Shown in pieces: positions 60,596 to 64,000 of a stretch of 64,000 nucleotides of DNA. Source of the stretch: Roseobacter sinensis (lineage in GTDB: Bacteria > Pseudomonadota > Alphaproteobacteria > Rhodobacterales > Rhodobacteraceae); NCBI RefSeq assembly GCF_025755255.1, contig NZ_JALIEB010000004.1:62001-126000 (forward strand), given 5' to 3'. The notes under the pieces were generated by a model. That model saw nothing but the letters and a program-made list of their open reading frames with translations. It made no database searches and was not told the DNA's origin. The stretch's first letter is position 1, and every line of letters begins with the position of its first letter. Made by a program: the position numbers and the translations under genes.

Positions 60596-61639
60596 TTACG
60601 CGACGGCGAGTGTGGTCTGCGGGTCGAACCAGCGCACCCGGTCGGGCTGTGGCGTCAGCGTCAGCACCTCCCCCGGTTTGACCTTGAGGTCACTGTCGAG
60701 CACCGCGCGGAAAAGTTGCCCGTCCACTTCACATGTCACCAGAAGATGCGCGCCCAGGGGCTCCACCACCTTCGCCACCGCCTTGAACCCGGTGTCGGCC
60801 AGGCGCAGGTCTTCCGGCCGGATCGCGAACTTCAGCGACGCGGAGCCCCCACCCGGACCATCCATCATCTGACCGGCGACAGCCCATTTGCCGCTGTCCG
60901 CAGGCTTGGCGGGCAGGAAGTTCATCGGCGGGTTGCCGATAAAGCCTGCAACAAACTCCGCCGACGGGTTGCGATAGACTTCGATGGGCGAGGCGGCCTG
61001 CACGATCTCGCCCTGATGCATCACGCTGATGCGATCCGCCATGCTCATCGCCTCCACCTGATCGTGGGTCACGTAGATCGCTGTCGTCTTGCTTTCGGCC
61101 AGCACGCCTTTCAGCTCTGCCCGCATCTCCATGCGCAGGAGCGCGTCAAGGTTCGAGAGCGGCTCGTCCATCAGGATCACATCCGGTTCCATCGCCAGCG
61201 CGCGCGCGACGGCGACCCGCTGCCGCTGTCCGCCCGAGAGCTCGCCGGAATAGCGCTTGAGCAACTGCTCGATGTGCATCAGCCCCGCCGTGCGTTCGAC
61301 CCGGCGCGTCACCTCGTCATTTGGCAGCTTCTGCATGCGCAGTCCGAAGCCGATGTTCTCGAATACGGACAGATGCGGGAAGACGGCATAGTTCTGAAAC
61401 ACCATCGAGATGCCGCGATCCTTGGGCGAGAGATTGTCGATGCGCCGCCCGCCAATCCAGACCTCGCCGGTGGTGGCCGTCTCGAGCCCCGCGATGATGC
61501 GCAGCAGGGTGGATTTGCCGCAGCCCGAGGCGCCGAGCAGCACCATGAACTCCTGATCCTCGATGGTCAGGTTGATGTCATGCAGCGCCTGATAGGCGCC
61601 AAATGTCTTTGCGACGTTCTTGATTTCAATACGAGCCAT
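60596..61639 (-). CDS. CUT1 ABC importer ATPase (MalK/UgpC type)
   Basis: 347 residues. ATPase: Walker A GASGCGKST (near 37), signature LSGGQRQRVAVARAL, Walker B VILMDEP and H-loop VTHDQVEAMSMADRI. The regulatory TOBE-type C-terminus runs from about 235, with FAIRPEDLRL. The start ATG 61639 opens the domain; the longer reading to 61702 adds a non-homologous extension. It powers the MalF/MalG-type pair upstream. Confidence 0.92.
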   Translation of the reverse strand: MARIEIKNVAKTFGAYQALHDINLTIEDQEFMVLLGASGCGKSTLLRIIAGLETATTGEVWIGGRRIDNLSPKDRGISMVFQNYAVFPHLSVFENIGFGLRMQKLPNDEVTRRVERTAGLMHIEQLLKRYSGELSGGQRQRVAVARALAMEPDVILMDEPLSNLDALLRMEMRAELKGVLAESKTTAIYVTHDQVEAMSMADRISVMHQGEIVQAASPIEVYRNPSAEFVAGFIGNPPMNFLPAKPADSGKWAVAGQMMDGPGGGSASLKFAIRPEDLRLADTGFKAVAKVVEPLGAHLLVTCEVDGQLFRAVLDSDLKVKPGEVLTLTPQPDRVRWFDPQTTLAVA

Positions 61640-61673
61640 ATCTCTGGTTCCCTTTTCTAGTCGCCGACCGCCT

Positions 61674-62513
61674 TCAGCGATTGGCGATGCCCCACATGGC
61701 AAAGAGGTACTTGCGCACCGCGAAGATGAAGATCAGCGCGGGCACAACGAGGATGAAGCCACCGGCGAACTTCAGATGCAGCGGCGAGGTGTCGAGGTTC
61801 TGCAGCAAGAACGCGGTGAGCGTCCGGTTCTCGATGGTCAGCACGGCGGCGGCGAAGACCTCGTTCCACGAGATCACGAAGGCGAAGATCGCCGACGCCG
61901 TGATACCTGGCAGGATCAGCGGCAGAACGACCTTGGTGAAGGCGGTGAGCCGCGTGCAACCCAGCGTCCAGGCCGCCTCTTCCAGCTCCATCGGGATGCC
62001 GGAGAAGAGCGAGAAGGTGATCAGCACCGCGAAAGGGATGGCCAGCGTTGTATGGACCAATGCAAGACCAAAGGCCGTATCATCGAGCCCCGTCTGGATG
62101 AACATCACAGCGAGCGGCAGCGCCAGAAGCGGCAGTGGAAAGGCCCGTGTGAGCAGGATCAAGAGCCGGAAGAGCCCCTTGCCGGGAAACTCGAAGCGCG
62201 AGAGCGCATAACCCGCAGGCGCGCCGATGACGATCGACATCACCATCGTCATCGCCGCCACAATCACCGAATTCTTCAGCGCCGTCAGCATCCCCGCAAA
62301 GCCCGCAAAGAAGGTCAGGCTGCCCAGGTCGAACTCTGGCCAGAACGGCTTGGGGAAGCTGTTCACAGTCTCGGGCGATGAGAGCGTGTTGATCAGCAGG
62401 AAGTAGATCGGCACGATCACCCAGGCGCAGAGGAAGACAACCGAGGCGATATAGAGGGTCCGCCCCGTTGCTCGCGTGTCCGGGGCGACGTCACTTGCAG
62501 TCGCATCGGTCAT
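61674..62513 (-). CDS. CUT1 ABC importer permease (MalG type)
   Basis: 279 residues with about six helices. The EAA coupling loop is LEEAAWTLGCTRLTAFTKVVLPLILPGITA. The last genes of the operon follow it. It overlaps the MalF-type permease gene by 4 nt. Partner of the protein at 62510. Confidence 0.9.
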   Translation of the reverse strand: MTDATASDVAPDTRATGRTLYIASVVFLCAWVIVPIYFLLINTLSSPETVNSFPKPFWPEFDLGSLTFFAGFAGMLTALKNSVIVAAMTMVMSIVIGAPAGYALSRFEFPGKGLFRLLILLTRAFPLPLLALPLAVMFIQTGLDDTAFGLALVHTTLAIPFAVLITFSLFSGIPMELEEAAWTLGCTRLTAFTKVVLPLILPGITASAIFAFVISWNEVFAAAVLTIENRTLTAFLLQNLDTSPLHLKFAGGFILVVPALIFIFAVRKYLFAMWGIANR

Positions 62514-63358
62514 ATCGTTGCTCCTTTCGGGACGCGCAGGACGCGCAGGATGACGAGGGTGAAGGCAATGGAGATGCCGAGGATGATCAGCGCCATCGCC
62601 GCTGCCGCCCCGCTGTTCAGCAGGTCGAACTGATAGGCGTAAGTCTCACCCATGAGGACCGGGAAGAGCGTGCCGCCAAGGGCCGCGACCACCGCGAAGA
62701 TCTCGAAGGCGAGGATCACGCGCAGGACCAGCGCCGTTTGCAGCGAGGGCCGCAGCATCGGCAGGGTGATGCGGGTGAAGCGCTTCCAGGGCGAAGCGCC
62801 GAAGACCTCAGCGGCCTCGTAGTATTCCTTGGGAATGAGCCCGATACCTGCCACGAGGATCACCAGCATGATCGCGGTCGCCCGCCAGATCTCGGCCAGT
62901 GCAATGGCAAGGAAGACGACACCGGGATGCTGGTAGGACAGGAAGTTGACCGGCTGATCGACAATCCCCAGCCCACTCATCATCGAGTTGAGAAAGCCCG
63001 ATTGTTCGAAGATCGCCAGCCAGATGATGCCAGCGGCGAGATCGGAGATGCCCAGCGGGATGGTCCAGATGTAGAGCACGATGTCGCGGCCCTTTTGCAT
63101 CTTGTTGACCATCGTGGCCATGAGCAGCGCCAGCGCCAGTTGCACGGGCACAACAGCGGCGGCGAGCAGCAGCGTGTTCTGCATCGAAATCGGGAACTTC
63201 CAGTAAGAGACGACCTCGCGGAAGTTATCGAGCGTGAAGCCCGCACCCGTGCTGAAGGCCTGCTTCGAGACCAGAACGAAGGGATAGAGGAAGAACAGGC
63301 ACAAAAACAGCGTGACCGGAAGGATCAGGACGTACGGAAGGATCCGGGCGTTCATCAC
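62510..63358 (-). CDS. CUT1 ABC importer permease (MalF type)
   Basis: 282 residues with about six helices. The EAA loop is YYEAAEVFGASPWKRFTRITLPMLRPSLQTA. The start is ATG 63358 or ATG 63355. It is preceded by a 9-bp-stem hairpin after the binding-protein gene, and overlaps the MalG-type gene by 4 nt. Confidence 0.9.
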   Translation of the reverse strand: MMNARILPYVLILPVTLFLCLFFLYPFVLVSKQAFSTGAGFTLDNFREVVSYWKFPISMQNTLLLAAAVVPVQLALALLMATMVNKMQKGRDIVLYIWTIPLGISDLAAGIIWLAIFEQSGFLNSMMSGLGIVDQPVNFLSYQHPGVVFLAIALAEIWRATAIMLVILVAGIGLIPKEYYEAAEVFGASPWKRFTRITLPMLRPSLQTALVLRVILAFEIFAVVAALGGTLFPVLMGETYAYQFDLLNSGAAAAMALIILGISIAFTLVILRVLRVPKGATI

Positions 63359-63411
63359 GACACTCCTGACTGGCGCATCCGCGCCACAAATGCGTTTTCA
63401 GATGGGATGGT

Positions 63412-63439
63412 GTCCGGGCCCGGGAGGGCAGGCCCGGAC
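63412..63439 (-). terminator. Hairpin after CUT1 binding-protein gene
   Basis: A perfect 9-bp stem GTCCGGGCC/GGCCCGGAC (63412-63420 with 63431-63439) lies 14 nt past the binding-protein stop and before the MalF-type gene. It resembles the placement seen in the other importer operons here. Confidence 0.6.
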
Positions 63440-63452
63440 GGGGCCTGCGCGG

Positions 63453-64000
63453 TTATTCGACTGGGCAGGCGCCTTCGGAGGGCGCATCAGGGGCCCAGCA
63501 GGGCGCGCCCGTCTCTTCCATGATCGCAGCAAGACGCGTCTTTTGGTCTTCCAGCACGGCCTCAATCGGCTGTCGCGCGAGAATGATCCGCTCGAAGGTG
63601 TCAACAAAGATACGGTTGAAGTCGCCGCCCTTGTCGCCAAGGCCCGCCGGCAGCAGCCCGGGGTTTGCATCCGGCGCGCTGCTCATCTTAGCGACGGCAG
63701 CGCCTGCCGCCTGTACGGACGGCGGCAGATCATCCGGCAGCTCGACGTCCACAACAGGGAAGAAGCTCGTGGCGCGCAAGGTCGCGATCTGCGTCTCGGG
63801 CGCCATCATATACTTCACCAGGTCTTTGGCCGCATCCATGTCAGGAGCCGTCTTTGGAATCGCAATGCCCGCGATCACAGGCATGAACCCGCGCCCCTTG
63901 GGTCCGGCAGGTGCCGGGAAGGCCACGAAGTCATCGGGCCGCTCGTTGAAGGCCTGCGCCAGACGCGAGGTGTGGTCAAAGACGATCCAGGCGTCCCCCG
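63453..64000 (-). CDS. CUT1 extracellular solute-binding protein (partial, C-terminal part)
   Basis: About 182 C-terminal residues, open in frame to the right edge, so the N-terminus and signal peptide are outside the window. The visible part begins GDAWIVFDHTSRLAQAF and has AFPAPAGPKGRGFMPVIAGIAIPKTAPDMDAAKDLVKYM, the hinge phrase of family 1 sugar-binding proteins. It is the first visible gene of the importer operon that also carries a GH63-like glycosidase and a mannose isomerase. Confidence 0.87.
   Translation of the reverse strand, partial: GDAWIVFDHTSRLAQAFNERPDDFVAFPAPAGPKGRGFMPVIAGIAIPKTAPDMDAAKDLVKYMMAPETQIATLRATSFFPVVDVELPDDLPPSVQAAGAAVAKMSSAPDANPGLLPAGLGDKGGDFNRIFVDTFERIILARQPIEAVLEDQKTRLAAIMEETGAPCWAPDAPSEGACPVE

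Noticed and set aside
59918-61660. 580-codon plus-strand frame across the glycosidase and ATPase genes
   Set aside because: It spans two unrelated minus-strand genes and shows no domain.

Overview
The window is GC-rich chromosomal-type DNA from an alphaproteobacterium. It most likely comes from the marine Roseobacter group of Rhodobacteraceae, and from an aerobic anoxygenic phototroph. The evidence is a bchE-bchJ pair behind PpsR- and Fnr-type sites, an unusually high share of TRAP, TTT, CUT1, CUT2 and NitT/TauT importers, and CGTT-type ECF promoters. I see no rRNA, tRNA, CRISPR array, insertion sequence or phage gene. About 60 protein genes fill the window, and both ends are cut inside transporter operons.

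Layout. 1-1404: TAXI-TRAP importer (minus). 1733-5243: zinc-responsive operon of zur, zrgA, ABC ATPase, FtsX-like permease and DUF3299 behind a perfect 20-bp palindrome. 5494-8640: three-gene cassette of an Asp/Asn-hydroxylase-like dioxygenase, an alpha/beta hydrolase and a full-length ABC exporter. 8727-18560: a stress-type region with a two-component system, a P-loop protein, an ECF sigma/anti-sigma pair, an exported subtilase, an SLC13 carrier and a glycerate kinase. Five copies of one ECF-type promoter (GGAATA, 15-16 bp, CGTT) lie here and I found none elsewhere. 18793-21501: class IV aminotransferase, LysR regulator and TauE exporter. 21830-24225: lipoprotein and SleB/DUF2272 wall hydrolase. 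24281-26615: bchEJ. 26897-32550: uncharacterised glycosyltransferase-type cluster.

32605-40557: LacI regulator and two complete CUT2 sugar importers in one direction. 40612-44925: YheO/DauR-like regulator with a PLP dehydratase, divergent from an oxalate-CoA-ligase-like enzyme and a ketopantoate-reductase-family enzyme. 44916-47971: tctCBA tricarboxylate importer. 48098-51031: universal stress protein and a second SLC13/TrkA-C carrier. 51079-55728: guanidine operon, with a guanidine-I (ykkC) riboswitch followed by a NitT/TauT-type ABC importer, a guanidine-hydrolase-like ureohydrolase, a His-rich protein and a 52-residue membrane peptide. 55892-58455: DUF1993 protein and a periplasmic CpdB-type nucleotidase. 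58626-64000: CUT1 importer with a GH63-like glycosidase and a mannose/lyxose isomerase, suited to mannosylglycerate-type solutes.

Three stories stand out. The guanidine operon couples sensing, uptake and hydrolysis with two small proteins I cannot assign, one of them a candidate nickel handler. The ECF promoter set defines a small local regulon. The isolated bchEJ unit carries overlapping oxygen and redox control sites.
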